NCBI GenBank assembly: GCA_012934845.2
Contig: WNNJ02001554.1
Location: 1-64,000 of the forward strand
Source: Pomphorhynchus laevis
Lineage: Eukaryota; Acanthocephala; Palaeacanthocephala; Echinorhynchida; Pomphorhynchidae
Length of the DNA: 64,000 nucleotides
Direction: 5' to 3'
Part shown: positions 12,111-25,400 of the stretch, one piece after another
Layout of the letters: each line of letters opens with the position of its first letter
Numbering within the stretch: the stretch's first letter is position 1
Program-made: the position numbers and the translations under genes
Notes under the pieces: model-generated
What the model saw: the letters and a program-made list of their open reading frames with translations, nothing else
Databases searched by the model: none
Told to the model about the DNA's origin: nothing

Positions 12111-12209
12111 TGTTTGATGTGATGCAGCTATTGAGCTTTGCTCGCAATTTTGTCATGCAATAATTTAGTTTTTTTTTTCGCACATTTAAAATTTGTAAAA
12201 ATTACATTA

Positions 12210-14110
12210 AATTACTGTTTGTGAAATAATACTTGAGCGGCGAGCGCATAGCCTGCTGATCTAGAACAAATTTGGAACTGTTTGAAATGTAATCAAATAA
12301 TTTGTCAGATAATTAGTTTAATGGTTAGAAAGCTCAACGTATTCGACAGACCTTCGGAGAAAGCACAATTTTGTGCACTGAATATATGAACGGGCTGATG
12401 ATTCCACGAGAGAGGAGCAGCCACAACGAAGAAGCGGAAGCCAAAAGAGGTTGAGTAGTTTGGGACGTGTAAAAGAAGGGAATTACAGCAACGCAAGGGA
12501 CAGTAAACAGGACGAGAATTGTCGAGAAAAAGAAGGATAAGAAATGAAGGGGTATGAGAAGTTATAAGGCGAAAAGCAATGATTTAAAGACGAATTTGAA
12601 CACGTCAATAAATGGTAGACAAATCGAGAGAAGCAAGATGGTGGGATGTATGATCAAAAGACCAAAACGGAGGAGAACTCGGACGGCTGCGTTGATAATG
12701 CGTTGTAAAGGCAAAAGAGTGGATTTAGCTGAGTTGGAAAATAGACAAAGACAGTAATCAAGTCTTGAGAAAATGAGATAAGATATGATAGTCATACGTG
12801 AAGGGAAATCGATCAATCTACGAATTCGACGGAGGTTGCGGAGAATCGAGGTAGATCAGCGTACTTTATCTCTAACGAAATGATTAAGTGAAAGTCTGTT
12901 GTCGAAATAGAAGCCTAGGAACACTCGATTGTCAACGATAGGAAGAATTGTTGAATTTAATGATACGGAAAGAGGGTTTGAAGCCGAGGCGTCGAGGTAG
13001 GATCCATATAATTTTGGATTTATTAGGATTCAGAGTTTGACAAGATAAGAAAGATTATTGAAAATTGAGACAAGACAGTTGGAAGCAGAAACACTAAGAT
13101 CATGAATACGATAAGCAGGCGCGTGAGCATGTATGAGAATGTCATCATCATATTATATAACATGAAAATTAAATATATGAGAGATATAATACAAATCACT
13201 AAGAAGAAGAGAGAAAAGGAAAGGGCTTAATACGGAGCCTCGTGGACACTGGACGGGATGGATGAAGGATGTGAGAGAAGAATTATTATAGACGCGAAAT
13301 GTACGGTTTGATATTTATGAAGAAAATTATGATACAGTGGGTAAAGAGAAGCCATAATTATGACGAAGGTGTTGGAGAAGAATCGAGTGATCGACGATGT
13401 CAAAAGCAGACGATAGATCAAGAGAAGCTATGACATACATAATTTTTGATCGCGCGAGATGAGTAAGTCGTTATAAACTTTAAGACAGACAATTTCAGTT
13501 TAGTGATTAGAGCAAAAAGCACCTCGGAAAGGAGGGAAAAAGTTGGATGGAAATATATATGCATTTACTTGCTTGAGAACAAGACGCTCAAGGAGTTTAG
13601 AGAGGGTTGGGAGAAGTGAGATAGGACAGTACGAATATGGTAGTGAAGGGTCGATATATTGCTTTTTGAGGAGATGGCGCACAGTGGCGCATTTCCGGTT
13701 GGAAAGAAATGTGCAGCTACGGATATAGAAGTTGAACAATGTGGTTAGGAAGCGTAAGATAGATGAGCAGATATTATTATGCAAGTGAGTGGAAATTAGG
13801 TCAAAAGGATAGGTTTTATTAGGTAATGACAGAAGAAGAACCGAAGAAGCTTTAGCAGACAATACCTGAATAATGTGGAATAGCTCTGGGAGGAAAGTAT
13901 TTAAGAGAAGAGATGATACAAGGGCATATGAGTAGGAGGGAAAGTAAATTAGATAGCTTAGATTGTAGATAAGAAAACAATTTATCAGGATTTTTATTGC
14001 AAGGAGTAAATGATAGGGAAATAATTGAGTTAAAGATTTTTCAATGAGATTTAGATTTAGAAGAGGACTCGATTTAATTTTGCCAAAAGAGAGTACGTTT
14101 ATAGAATGGA
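12210..14110 (-). mobile_element. CR1/Jockey-like LINE (family B), old inverted copy
   Basis: The minus strand encodes family B protein blocks. SYCPISLLPTLSKLLERL lies in the frame at 13,500-13,862, and SYLIFSRLDYCLCLFSNSAK with LLPLQRIINAAVRVL in that of 12,562-12,816. The C-terminal NSLLLHVPNYSTSFGF is in 12,305-12,496. Motif order matches the copies at 4.2 kb and 40.2 kb, but it is broken into many short frames, so it is much older. The hairpin-bearing 3' UTR lies near 12,235-12,255 (GAGCGGCGAGCGCATAGC). Confidence 0.75.
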
Positions 14111-14407
14111 ATAGATTTTATTGATAAATTAACAATTCCCTTTGAAATTTATAGTGTATATTATACGACTGTTTTAAGTATTTTCATGCTAATATGTTTT
14201 CAGATATAATACAAACAGTATCATTTTAGAAATCTCAACTTATTGTCAACTTTTTATTTGGCATTCAAGAAATATCAAATTTAACAATTCGATAATGACA
14301 TGGTTACTCAGTTCCTTTTCGATTTCAAGTTAACTAATTTGTTTACGTGGGAATATGACTGATACAGGACAGGTACTCATTAATAATGGATTAATCTGTC
14401 GAGGCTA
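14110..14407. other. AT-rich spacer
   Basis: AT-rich DNA between two LINEs. No coding frame and no repeat was recognised apart from the left inverted arm that begins at about 14,408. Confidence 0.4.
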
Positions 14408-14496
14408 ATATTTTTAATTTTTTAAATATGCAGGAACAATCAGGTATAGTTGAACGAAAATTATTTTGATATTTCGCTAGAAACTACTACCATCAA
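14408..14496 (+). repeat. Inverted arm flanking the 14.4-16.3 kb LINE (left)
   Basis: The segment beginning ATATTTTTAATTTTTTAAAT and ending near GAAACTACTA reappears, reverse complemented and with a few changes, at about 16,358-16,440 just beyond the LINE's TAA tail. The two arms enclose the LINE. Confidence 0.7.
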
Positions 14497-16312
14497 GAGT
14501 ATCTAATTCTAGTGTCCGACGCATTCATATCGGAAACGAATTAGTTGAAGACCCTATGAAAATTTCTGAGGCGTTCGCTGATGTGTTTGCACTATCGTTA
14601 AATAGGGATGATGCTTATAAAGTCAATATTTGTAATGGTTCATCAATCTGTCAGAGTCCATATATAATTATCACGATGGAGGAAGTTGAGATAGAGCTAT
14701 CAAGGTTAGCTAAATGCGTGTCAGCTGGTCCTGACGATATCCCCACTTATATCCTTAAGCTCTTGAAATGTATCCTGTCATATCCGCTTTCCAAATTATT
14801 CAACGTTTCTCTCAATACGTCGATAATTCCAAATGATTGGAAATCGGCGATTGTGGTACCACTTCCGAAAACGAAAAATGCTTGCGATGTTAGTGATTTT
14901 AGGCCCATAAGTTTAACATCTACTGTAAGTAAGGTACTTGAGAGAATTGTTCACAAAAGATTAATAAATGTATTGGGTTCAATAAACTATTTGAGCGACT
15001 CTCAACACGGTTTTCGGCATGGCCGCTCATGTCTAACGAATACTTTATGTGCTCGTGAACAATGGGCTGACGCAATTTCATGTGGATTGGTTGTCGATGT
15101 CGTCTATTTGGATTTCTCCAAGGCATTTGATCGCGTTCCACATGCTGAATTAATAAGTATTCTCGAATCTATTGGTGTAGATTACTATCTGACTCGTTGG
15201 ATTGAGAACTTCTTGAATGGTCGACAATTTTGTGTAAGAGTAGGTAATGCTTTTTCATCTAAACGCAGTGTTATACGTGGTGTACCTCAAGGAACGGTTC
15301 TCGGGCCATTATTATTTTGCATTTTTATCAACGAGTTGTTGAGATCGCTTAATGTACCACACTTAGCCTATGCTGACGATTTGAAGTTATGGAATGTGAT
15401 CTCGACTGAACGAGACTGTTTGTCATTGCAGCGTGACCTGGATTTAGTGTATGAATGGAGTCTTACTACAGGAGTATCATTAAACCTGGAAAAGTGTAAG
15501 AATATGAGATTGGGTCGTGGACGCAAAGGATGTCATACCTACTTTATTGGTGTAAAAGAACTTGAGATAGTTTCGACTCATCGTGATCTTGGTATTTTGA
15601 TCGATTCATCTTTAAAGACACGACATCATTACAACATTCAATTAGGCAAAGCTAGAAAAATGATGCACACTATCAAAAATTGCTTTCTGAAAATAAATCC
15701 ATCGTCGTTCAGGGTGCTGTTTAACTCGTTATTGAGACCAATACTTGAGTATTGCTCTCCATCTTGCTTCCCATGTACACGGACTGAACTGAATGCTGTC
15801 GATGGAGTTCTTCGCCGTATTACCCGTTTATGTCCAGACTGTAAGTATTTACCTTATCGTGAGAGACTTAAAGTGATTGGCATATTTGACATGAAGGTGA
15901 GGTTAATGTTTATCGACTTGGTTGCAACGTGGAAATTATTGCACAAATTTGATGGATATCCTCGAAATATTATGGCGTGTCGTAATAATAGATCCAGGCG
16001 ACATCATTCGATGACAATTTTTAAACAGCATACTGGGAAACTATCGCCTGTCACAAGATTGTCAAGACGTGTAGTTAACGTGTGGAATAGTCTTCCTGAA
16101 TACGTTGTTGCCTCCACAACGCTGACTTTATTTAAGAAGCGATTGCGAATATGTCTGGAACAGATCGATAATATGGAGAAGCTATCGTATCCCTGATTTT
16201 CTTAACTCTATCAATTCTACATTTTGTTTAATTTTTTATTTTATTTTTTCGTGAGCAGACTGAACAGCCATATAGGCTTTGTCTTGTATGTTATAATAAT
16301 AATAATAATCTT
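14440..16312 (+). mobile_element. CR1/Jockey-like LINE, long intact RT frame
   Basis: A 546-codon open frame (14,556-16,196) covers most of the ORF2 reverse transcriptase: FRPISLTSTVSKVLERIVH, HGFRHGRSCLTNTL, motif A (VVYLDFSKAFDRVPHAEL), motif B (RGVPQGTVLGPLLFCIF), motif C (LAYADDLKLW). It ends with the C-terminal block TRLSRRVVNVWNSLPEYV. The APE endonuclease and ORF1 are missing, so it is 5'-truncated; coding similarity starts a little upstream of the first Met, in the same frame after a stop. The 3' UTR has a hairpin and ends in (TAA)n at about 16,295-16,310. The uninterrupted frame makes this the youngest LINE in the left half of the window. It is flanked by inverted copies of an 80-bp sequence. 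Confidence 0.85.
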
Positions 16313-16357
16313 CAGAAGTTAACACCAGTGTAAATGAAAATTTCTAAAAATGCTAGT

Positions 16358-16440
16358 AGTTTCTTGCGAAATATCAAAATAATTTTCATTCAACCAACCT
16401 GATTGTTCCTGGATATTTAAAAAATTAAAAATACAGATCG
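16358..16440 (-). repeat. Inverted arm flanking the 14.4-16.3 kb LINE (right)
   Basis: This is the reverse complement of 14,408-14,496, containing GATATTTCGC(A/T)AGAAACTACTA when read on the minus strand. Either the LINE inserted into an existing palindrome, or this is an inverted partial copy of the left junction. Confidence 0.7.
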
Positions 16441-16624
16441 GGATTGATATATTTCTAGCTAATATTTTCATTTTTAAACTTTACCACATAATTATATTTT
16501 CTATTTATTACAACACAAGGCTTTAGCCGCAAGTGCTGTTTTGTCTTCTCATCAATAACTTACATGACAAGCTATTGTCATGTACTTAATGTACATTACA
16601 AAAAAATCCGCGAGCGTAGCGAGC

Positions 16625-17064
16625 GGAACTGACAGTAATAATCTGGAACTGACAGTAATAATCTGGAACTGACAGTAATAATCTGGAACTGACAGTAATA
16701 ATCTGGAACTGACAGGAATAATCTGGAACTGACAGTAATAATATGGAACTGACAGGAATAATCTGGAACTGACAGGAATAATCTGGAACTGACAGTAATA
16801 ATCTGGAACTGACAGTAATAATCTGGAACTGACAGTAATAATCTGGAACTGACAGTAATAATATGGAACTGACAGGAATAATCTGGAACTGACAGGAATA
16901 ATCTGGAACTGACAGGAATAATTTGGAACTGACAGGAATAATCTGGAACTGAAAGGAATAATCCTGAAATGGCAGGAATAATCTAGAAATGACAGGAATA
17001 ATCAGGATCTGACAGGATTAATCTGGAACTGACGGGAATAATCTGGAACTGACAGGAATAATTG
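16625..17064. repeat. 20-bp minisatellite, about 22 copies
   Basis: The unit GGAACTGACAGTAATAATCT repeats without gaps. Two common variants differ at CAGT/CAGG, and the last five or six units are more diverged. The two variants occur in runs, which suggests growth by block duplication. No coding frame spans it. Confidence 0.95.
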
Positions 17065-17069
17065 TAAGT

Positions 17070-18110
17070 AGTAGTTGTTAATGATAGTTTAAACTCGTCG
17101 TTCGAACGCTGCATTGATCAGGATGAGCAATCCAATTGTGGGTTGATTTTTGGAACTCCTTGGTAATATTTGTGCATATCAACTCTACAGGTAACATTTT
17201 CCACACTTTTAGAGCTCGATGCGACAATTTGTGCATACTCGGGCATTTCCCATAATCTTGGGTTCTAAGACACAAATTATGACCACGTTGACTACTGCGT
17301 CTATTAATAATTACAAGTTCATTAGGGAATCCTTCATTGACAATCTCATACATTGCAATATAGTCTAGATATAGTAAGCGATGTTGGGAAGAGAACATAC
17401 CAAACTCTACGAGACGCTCTGCGTATGACATGCAAACTAGTGTGGTGCATAACTTAGATCTGCGTCTAAAGATGTTATCGAGAGACTCCATTTCGCTTTC
17501 GGTACACGAAAAATCGGCCTGAATGTTATATTCTATATGATGCCTTATTAAAGCATTGAACAACATTTCGAATCACTCAACATTCAACAAGCAAAACGAA
17601 TTCTTCAGCATATAACGAAGACGTTAGCTTTTAGAGCATATACAATCAATGTTCACGTGTGTATTTAACGATGATTGAACAACAATATCTATATCACCTG
17701 TGAAAGAAACTGAGTTGACCAAGTAGGATCCTAACATATATCAAGAGTGCATTATGCACTTACCAAGCCGTAAGTGAATACATTGATCAAGATTTAAACA
17801 AATACCAGTATGATAACTCCATTCGTGAATCAGATTTAAATCTAACTGCAATGTATGTACGTCTAATTCTTATTCAACTTTTATCCAAACATAAATCGTC
17901 AGCAAAAGCTAGGTGCTGCAGCTCAGTTGAGCCAGCAATGTGTTTAGTTAAATATTGAACAGAAGATACCCAATAACAGAGCCTTTATGCACACCAGATT
18001 TAACGTCACGAGATGAAGACATTATCGATCCACGCGGACACAATATGATCGATGCGATGAAAACTCTTTAATCCAAAATCTCGTTAAATTAATGACTAAG
18101 ATCCATTATT
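17070..18110 (-). mobile_element. CR1-like LINE fragment, second half of ORF2
   Basis: The minus strand frame at 17,078-17,566 encodes the post-RT region, with ALIRHHIEYNIQADFSCTE, MSYAERLVEFGMFSSQHRLL and the C-terminal KLSHRALKVWKMLPVEL. Upstream on the same strand, frames are broken but still show LDLNLIHEWSYHTGICLNL and a degraded motif B near 17,960-18,010. It is truncated at the 5' side near 18,110 and at the 3' side before any tail. Confidence 0.7.
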
Positions 18111-18129
18111 TGAATGCAAATTTAAGTAA

Positions 18130-18800
18130 AGTACAGAACACTAGACGTTTCGCTTTATTGCTTTATCAATTGTAAGAATTATAACGTCGGTCAAATTTTC
18201 AAGACAACGTTTTAAGACTTTCTAATCACATATTATATATAATTCTAAATAATTAATGATTTTTCCAATAAAATCATTGATAAAATCATCAATGTATATA
18301 ATATATATTGTATATATAGTTCTTCGTATGTGATCGTTAAGATCGATCAAACTCGGGCTGGCGATCCTGTTAGGAATGCTTAATTATTTATTGAATAGTT
18401 GATAGGTCACACAAGGTAAGTTTCGCATCGAAAACCAGCTACAGAATCATTTCTTCGTGACTTCCAATTCTATACACCCTGACTACAAGCATCACCATTG
18501 CCACAGCCGTTTTATTTTCGCTCGCTTTCTGTCACATATTTGTAGCCCCGGCCTCATTAAAAGGATGACTACCAACTCTTCTCCTTTTGAAATTTGACTT
18601 ATCCGAGATTTCAAGCTGTTGCTCTAAGTACTTTGGCTTGCGCTCTTGACTGCTAGGCTACGAATCCAGGGTTACCAGATTTCACACAGCATATGAAACC
18701 ATCCATCATGATCTCTAGAAACTGCATTGTCTAGAGATCTGTATATATCTTTGCTGGTGTAATATATATGATTTTAATAAATATAGATCGTTTGGGGTCA
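18130..18800. other. Intergenic DNA, partly GC-richer, unresolved
   Basis: Around 18,330-18,740 base composition rises above the local level and looks like the remnant of an element, but no protein block or repeat partner was recognised in this window. Confidence 0.3.
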
Positions 18801-18870
18801 TTTAAAGATTCAACAAATATTTTCAGGTAAATGCTGTAACTAGATATAAATCAATGGATATTTTTATTTT

Positions 18871-18908
18871 GCTAACGTTTTGGTCCCTTACTGGGTCCTT
18901 TGTCAGTG
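18871..18908 (-). ncRNA. Degenerate PLE-type hammerhead relic
   Basis: Read on the minus strand, CACTGACAAAGGACCCAG is followed after a short loop by GGGACCAAAACGTTAGC. GGACCC/GGGACC-type pairing and the trailing AAAACGTT follow the pattern seen at PLE ends, but the core is eroded (CTGACAA and CAAAA in place of CTGANGA and GAAAC). It is very unlikely to be active. Confidence 0.35.
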
Positions 18909-19258
18909 CTGTAGTACAATCTACGACAAATATTTACATACAATTATCATTGTACTGTAAAAATTAACTGTAAAAATCAACTGTAAAAATTATCAACTGT
19001 AAAAATTAAAATTAGATATTAGTTTCAAATTGTTAGTATTTATATTTTATAAATTCGATTATCAAATTAGTAAATAATGTTGAATAATATTTAACAAATA
19101 ATGTTGAATCGATAAGTAACAAATATAAAACTATATTTGAGTTACAAATTGTAATTAAATTTAAGTTACAAATTAAAATATATTTTTTTTTATTTTTTTA
19201 ATCTTATAAAATGTGCCGTAAGTAGTTTTCAGATTAAATTTTGCTTATAATAAATATT

Positions 19259-19436
19259 ATGACGCTTCCAATTCATTTAGCTTATTTTACTTCGAATAAA
19301 CCGATCTCTATTTTTTATTTGCATTTTATTGGTTTTGTTTTATCGAAGGCTCACTACAAATGTATATATTGTAAAGATACTTTGGTTGATACATCGTCAT
19401 TATATGAATGGGATCTAGGAGACATTCACGCGTCCG
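19259..19436 (+). CDS. BECN1: Beclin exon 1 (N-terminal CxxC)
   Basis: Encodes AHYKCIYCKDTL, aligned with the FVCQRCSQPL region at the start of animal beclins. It ends in phase 1 at GTAATT. The 30 residues before this block are hydrophobic and unlike other beclins. The T-rich run ending TTTTATCGAAG at 19,349 may be a true 3' splice site, in which case the initiator lies upstream. Confidence 0.65.
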
Positions 19437-22400
19437 GTAATTTAAAATATATATTTTTCACACGTTATATGCAAAATATTTGTCAAAAAAGTTTTGACTC
19501 TTAACAAATTTAAATCTGTCAAGTTACATGAACATATTTAAAAGAGTTTGTAGATTTAAGGTTTAAGTAATTGTTAGTTTTACAATTATCATATAGAAAT
19601 CTATAATGTCGAAGATATTCTTTACAGCCAAATGTTATCAGACGTCGTAAAATTGACTTCGATGACATACTTAAATTTATTTTTTTTGCAATACGGGCTA
19701 TATTTAGTTATATAATTGAAATTTTTAATTAATATAATATTAATAAAACAGGCGGCGATTACGCGGGGCAACGCCACCTTTTTTGGAAGCTCCTGAATAC
19801 AGGACAGTGGCCATCTTCTGAACTTAATTCTAAAATCAAGTTTAATTAAGTATAAATTTTGATTGTGTTTAATGTCTTTTATTATAAAAATTTGAAAAAT
19901 GTTAATATAATATTAAAATTATATAACTATTTCACTTTTATTGTTCGGATCTGTTATTTAGTTAACAACATAAGGAATTTGAATTACTTCATGACGATTT
20001 TTTTCTTAAGTTTTTATATAGAGTTGCAAGTATAACAGACAAAAGTAAGTTTATCGTATAGCTTTTTATGGTTTATCTTGATGTGTTATGAGCTACAATA
20101 GTTCTTTTGACGGCTTAAGTTTTTCATTTCCTAAAGCTGCGTTGATCAATATAATTTTAATTTTCATTGGATTGATTCATAGTAATTCTAAAGTATCTAT
20201 TGATTTTATATGTAAGATCTATTATACTTTAAATAAAATAATCCAAGTTTCTATTTAGTTTCATAATTATAAATTTAATTAATTAAAATATACCTTTTAT
20301 ATAAAGCAAAGTACATCTACATTAAAGTAGATGATCTTTGATATATGCAAGTAACTCGTTCAATTTATATTTGAAATCTCATGCGATTATATTAATTTAT
20401 ATTATAATTAAATTGAAAATTGAAAATTATTCCCATAAATTAAATTATAGCAAAATTTAATTTTGAAATTTTGATGACTATTTTATTCTGCACTTTGCTA
20501 CAATTATATCTATAAGCCAACAACAGTACGCTACATTTTAGTATTGGTGGACCTCATAAGCTACTGATCCAATATCTACGTTTTACGTATCGGTCCTTTT
20601 AATGTTAGCTGACGATTTCTCAGCTCGTTTGCTTTATTGACACAAATTTAATGAAAGACTTTCGTCTTACATCGTGCAAATTTAATTGAAATCATTTTTG
20701 ATTTTAAATTAAATCAGCGTCGGTAGGAGAAGGTGCAACCTCCAATAACCTACGTTTTACGTTTCGGTTCTTTTAATGTTAGCTGACGATCATTCCACTC
20801 GTCTGTTTTATATTCAGATTTATATTTTGATATTCAGATGTACAAGTCAATCCCACTTGACTTCTGAGAACACCGCATACGAGTAAACAGATGGACTATC
20901 CATGGTCAGTCCATTTTCATCCGTACTTGCTGAAATATACATGAGGGAGGGGAGCGACATCATAAGTGATATACTCTTTATAAGATGAAAGACATACATA
21001 TACAATGGAGCATATTATCCGAAAACTGAAATTTCATTCATTTCGAGAGTGTGACATAGACAAACCAAGGTTTTTATGCAACTGTATAGAAAACCAGGTA
21101 TCATTAAAACATCCCTAATTTTTCCTCATTTGGACATCCAAATAGGAAGATATCAGTCGCACTCACACTGTGCCATCAAGCCAAAACACAATGTAACCAA
21201 CATTGTTTACTGGCTACTAAGGAATCTCTAATATATAAGATCTTAGAAGATAAAGGCTATCCAAGAAGAATTATTCAGAAATCTAGAATTTTAGCTTAGA
21301 AGGAAAAACAGTATGTCCAAAAGAACATTCATATGTTTACGTACTCTTTACAGGAACCACAAGTGATCATGTCATAACTAAGTGTTTAAAGCCTGAACTT
21401 GTCAATCAACTTACGACCTTAGTCAATCAAATTACAGAAATGATGAGGAATTTCCAAGAGGAATCTTAGAATAACTCATGTTGGGTGTATATACGAGCAC
21501 TGATTGCAACTACAAACATATCGGTCATACAGTCAATCCGCTCAATAATGTTGATGTATTCTAATATGATGTGCTGATGCTGTCAATCAAACGGCATCGA
21601 TTAGTACGCTACTATTTATACAACAGCAGTACGGTGCTTTTATAGGATTGAAGAAACTTACAGAATAAAAATTGTCAAAATTTAAATTGCAACAATAATT
21701 GTACAATTATTTTACTTTGAATTAATCAATAATTTTATTACTAATTTATTTTATCTAATAAATAAATTATTAGATATAATAATTTATTATATTTTATATA
21801 ATAATTTATAATAATTATATTATAAATAAATTATTTTATTTTAAATAATTGATAGATAAAATTTTATATTAACATTTAATATTTATAAATGTTTATAATA
21901 TTAGTATATTAGTATAAGCATTTATTATTATATTATATCTGTTTATATTATAATTTATCCGTTTATTTTATTTTTATATTAAAATTTTAAAAGGTTTAAA
22001 TGTTAAAAATCTCTATGTTTATGAATTTTAACTTAAGGCCATTTTCGTGAAATTATTTAAAGGAAGAAAATTTAGATTATTTTATTATTAATTTTAATTA
22101 TCTTTTCACATCTTTATTTTTATTATTTTAAATTTAAGAATCTAAAGTCGCGGAGAATAATGTAACTGACCAACATGATAAATTACCTGATATTCTTGAA
22201 AATGTACGGTAAGTATCGTTCTTAACTTCATCTATTTTTACAAATAAAACGTTATTTGGTTATTTAGTTTTTGCTTTGTTTTATTTGACTTCTTTATTTG
22301 TCAATGCCCAATGACAATTACAGTCATATTTAGTTTCTTATTTAAATACTATATAAAGAAATCATTGTTTAGGCAACCCCAATATAAATTTATACAGAGA

Positions 22401-25400
22401 CCTAGATCATTTAAATCTTTTAAATGATTTATAACAGAGAAATAGATCGTTTTTATAAAAATATTTCAAAAGTACATTTTCCGTTGTTTATATTATCTTC
22501 TTTAACAATTGTTTCCAAACAGTTACAAATTCTAACAGTTTGGAATTTAATTAATTTAGTTAATTTAATAATAAACTAAATTAGTTTAATAATTTAATTT
22601 AGTCTCTTACTAATATGAATTGTTCATGTTATGAATTGAATGTCATGATATCGATGAATTTTAAATTTTGAATAATTATTTGTGTTGGCCATCCATATTT
22701 AAAATCTATTTACAAGAGAATAATTTTATTTTATTGTAAAAAAATTTAGTTAATAAACTTATTTCAATACAAGCTGATTTTAAAATGCATTGACCGAACC
22801 CATCAACTTTTTTGAATTAAAACATTTTTTATACTATTCATTTAAATTAATCGAACTTTTAAAATATTTTGCTATTCTATTAACTATTTAAAATTAATAA
22901 TTTCAATTAATTTATTCTAATTTAATATTTTTATTATTTAAAAAATTAAAATAATTAATTTTTACCTTAACTGGAAAGAGCCGATAAGGTGAATTCACTG
23001 AATCTCGATAATTAATAAACGCAAATGTCTTAGCCAAGAGAATGATGCGATTCAAATGTTAAATGACATTTCTTCATAATCCCAGCTAACAAAGATTAAG
23101 GTACTTCGATAAACAAAAATAGCGTTTTAAAGACTTATTTTTAATACTATAATGGACGATTAATACGTCAAATCACTGAATTTACGATAATTAATAAACG
23201 CAAATGTCTTAGCCAAGAGAATGATGCGATTCAAATGTTAAATGACATTTCTTCATAATCCCAGCTAACAAAGATTAAGGTACTTCGATAAACAAAAATA
23301 GCGTTTTAAAGACTTATTTTTAATACTATAATGGACGATTAATACGTCAAATCACTGAATTTACGATAATTAATAAACGTTAATGTCTTAGCCAAGAGAA
23401 TGATGCGATTCAAATGTTAAATGACATTTCTTCATAATCCCAGCTAACAAAGATTAAGGTACTTCGATAAACAAAAATAGCGTTTTAAAGACTTCTTTTT
23501 AATACGATAATGGACGATTAATACGTCAAATCGATCTTAATCATGAAATTATACTGTTTTTATATTAAATATATTATCTATAATTTAAATAATTATATAA
23601 TGGATCGAATTTAATTTTGCTTTATATTTTAATAAATTAACATTTCGTTGTTCAGACTTGAAGATAAAACATACAAGACAGATCACAATGTCACGGTAAA
23701 TTTATTAACCATTAAATTTCTATAACATATAATCTTAGATTCCATCAATATTTGACTTGATAAAAGATGAAAACAAACTTGATTATCCTATTTGCGAGGT
23801 AAGCTTTATATAGATAGCATCCTTTAGATGCTAAGCTGTAATCGATTTCATTTTCTACCAAAATCAATATAATTTATATCAGGGATGTGCAAGCTTGATC
23901 ATTTTAGGGGACAATTTTAATCTTGTTCTGACCTAGATAGCCATACTAATTTTTGAAATAATAATTTTGTAAAGCACAGTTGGTCGATACCAGCTCTTTC
24001 ATTGGTTCTAAAGAGACTCCTAAAATACTCTTTCCAACAACCAAGAATTTCTTCAATGCCAGTCAGTATAAACCCTCTCTTGTCATAGACAGTTTGAGGA
24101 GTTATGCTTTCCAACACAAAGGTTCATGATCTTCTCCAGGACATCTTTGAAGCTGACCTATAATCAAGTTTTAGGTGCTATCCAAATTTCTCCTAATTCG
24201 CCTTCTTCGTTTCGGTAACTGCTCGAGCTGAAGCTCTCTTTGCCCTTCGGTACTTGTCTACAGTTTCCACTGATTTATCTGACAAAGTTACCTTATAAGC
24301 CAGCTTATTCTGTTGAACAAAATCTCTAATTGTTGATGTCCACCAAGCAGTTCGAGGATTCCCGTTGCGACAAACACCTAAGACCTTGGAGCCACAACTT
24401 TTCACAGTTGCTTTGGCAAGCGAGGATCTGAACATCTCCTATTCCTGATCAATGTTCTTCACCTCTTCTGGCAACCGAGATAAGTCCTTCCGGATGTAGC
24501 CAGAAAAACGTTCTTTGACAAAAACATGTTTTAAACGCTCCCAACGCGCCCTCACACAATGTTTGGTATTACCAGGCTTGTCTAGCATCCAATCCTGCCA
24601 TCGAAGTTTACTATCTACAATGAAGTGATCGGTTGACAGCTCAGCCTTCTCTTCACACGCTTGTTCAGAACACAACGTCGCAGATTAGATGAAACGATTA
24701 CAAAATTGATTATTGATCTTTGACTGAGAGAATCCTGATGGTATGTGCATCTATGGATCTCCTTATGTTCAAACATGGTGTTGGTTATGCACAAATTATT
24801 ACGAGAACAAAAGTGCAATAATTCAATACCACTCGCATTCAGATCAGATTGTCTGTTCCTCCCAAACACTCTCTTCCAAGTGCTACTGTCGCTACCAACA
24901 TGAGCATTGAAGTCACCCAATAGAACGGTGGAATCTCCAACAGGAGATTCCACCGTTCTATCGAGCATTCCACTATCAAGCAAAGCCTAAAGATCTTCCA
25001 CGAAGGCTGCGTATTCCAAGATAATGTTGGGAGCATACGCATACACAACAGTTATCCCTTTACCTTTTTAAGTAAAAGTCTCAGAGAGGTCAACCAACGT
25101 TAACTGGGCTTAACCTCTCTACCACGAATGACAACAAATGACTTGTAAGTATCCCGATATCCGTCTGTTGTCGCTTTCCGTCGGCATTTCCTGAATAGTT
25201 CAAGGTCCAACCTTAATCCAAAAGTTTAGTTCAAGTTCCTGAATGGTGAAGATACGTCACTCCGACTTTTCTAGACTGAAGCAAACTACCTCTCTAACTA
25301 ATTCTGGTTTCTTCCCCGCCGGTGAGATGACATTCCACGTTCCTACATGAATGTTAGTCCGCTTCGGATGTTTATCCCTCATCCGCTGCCTCCGTACAAC

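Noticed and set aside
16625-17064. CRISPR-like array
   Set aside because: Units are contiguous with no unique spacers, and the surroundings are eukaryotic. It is a minisatellite.
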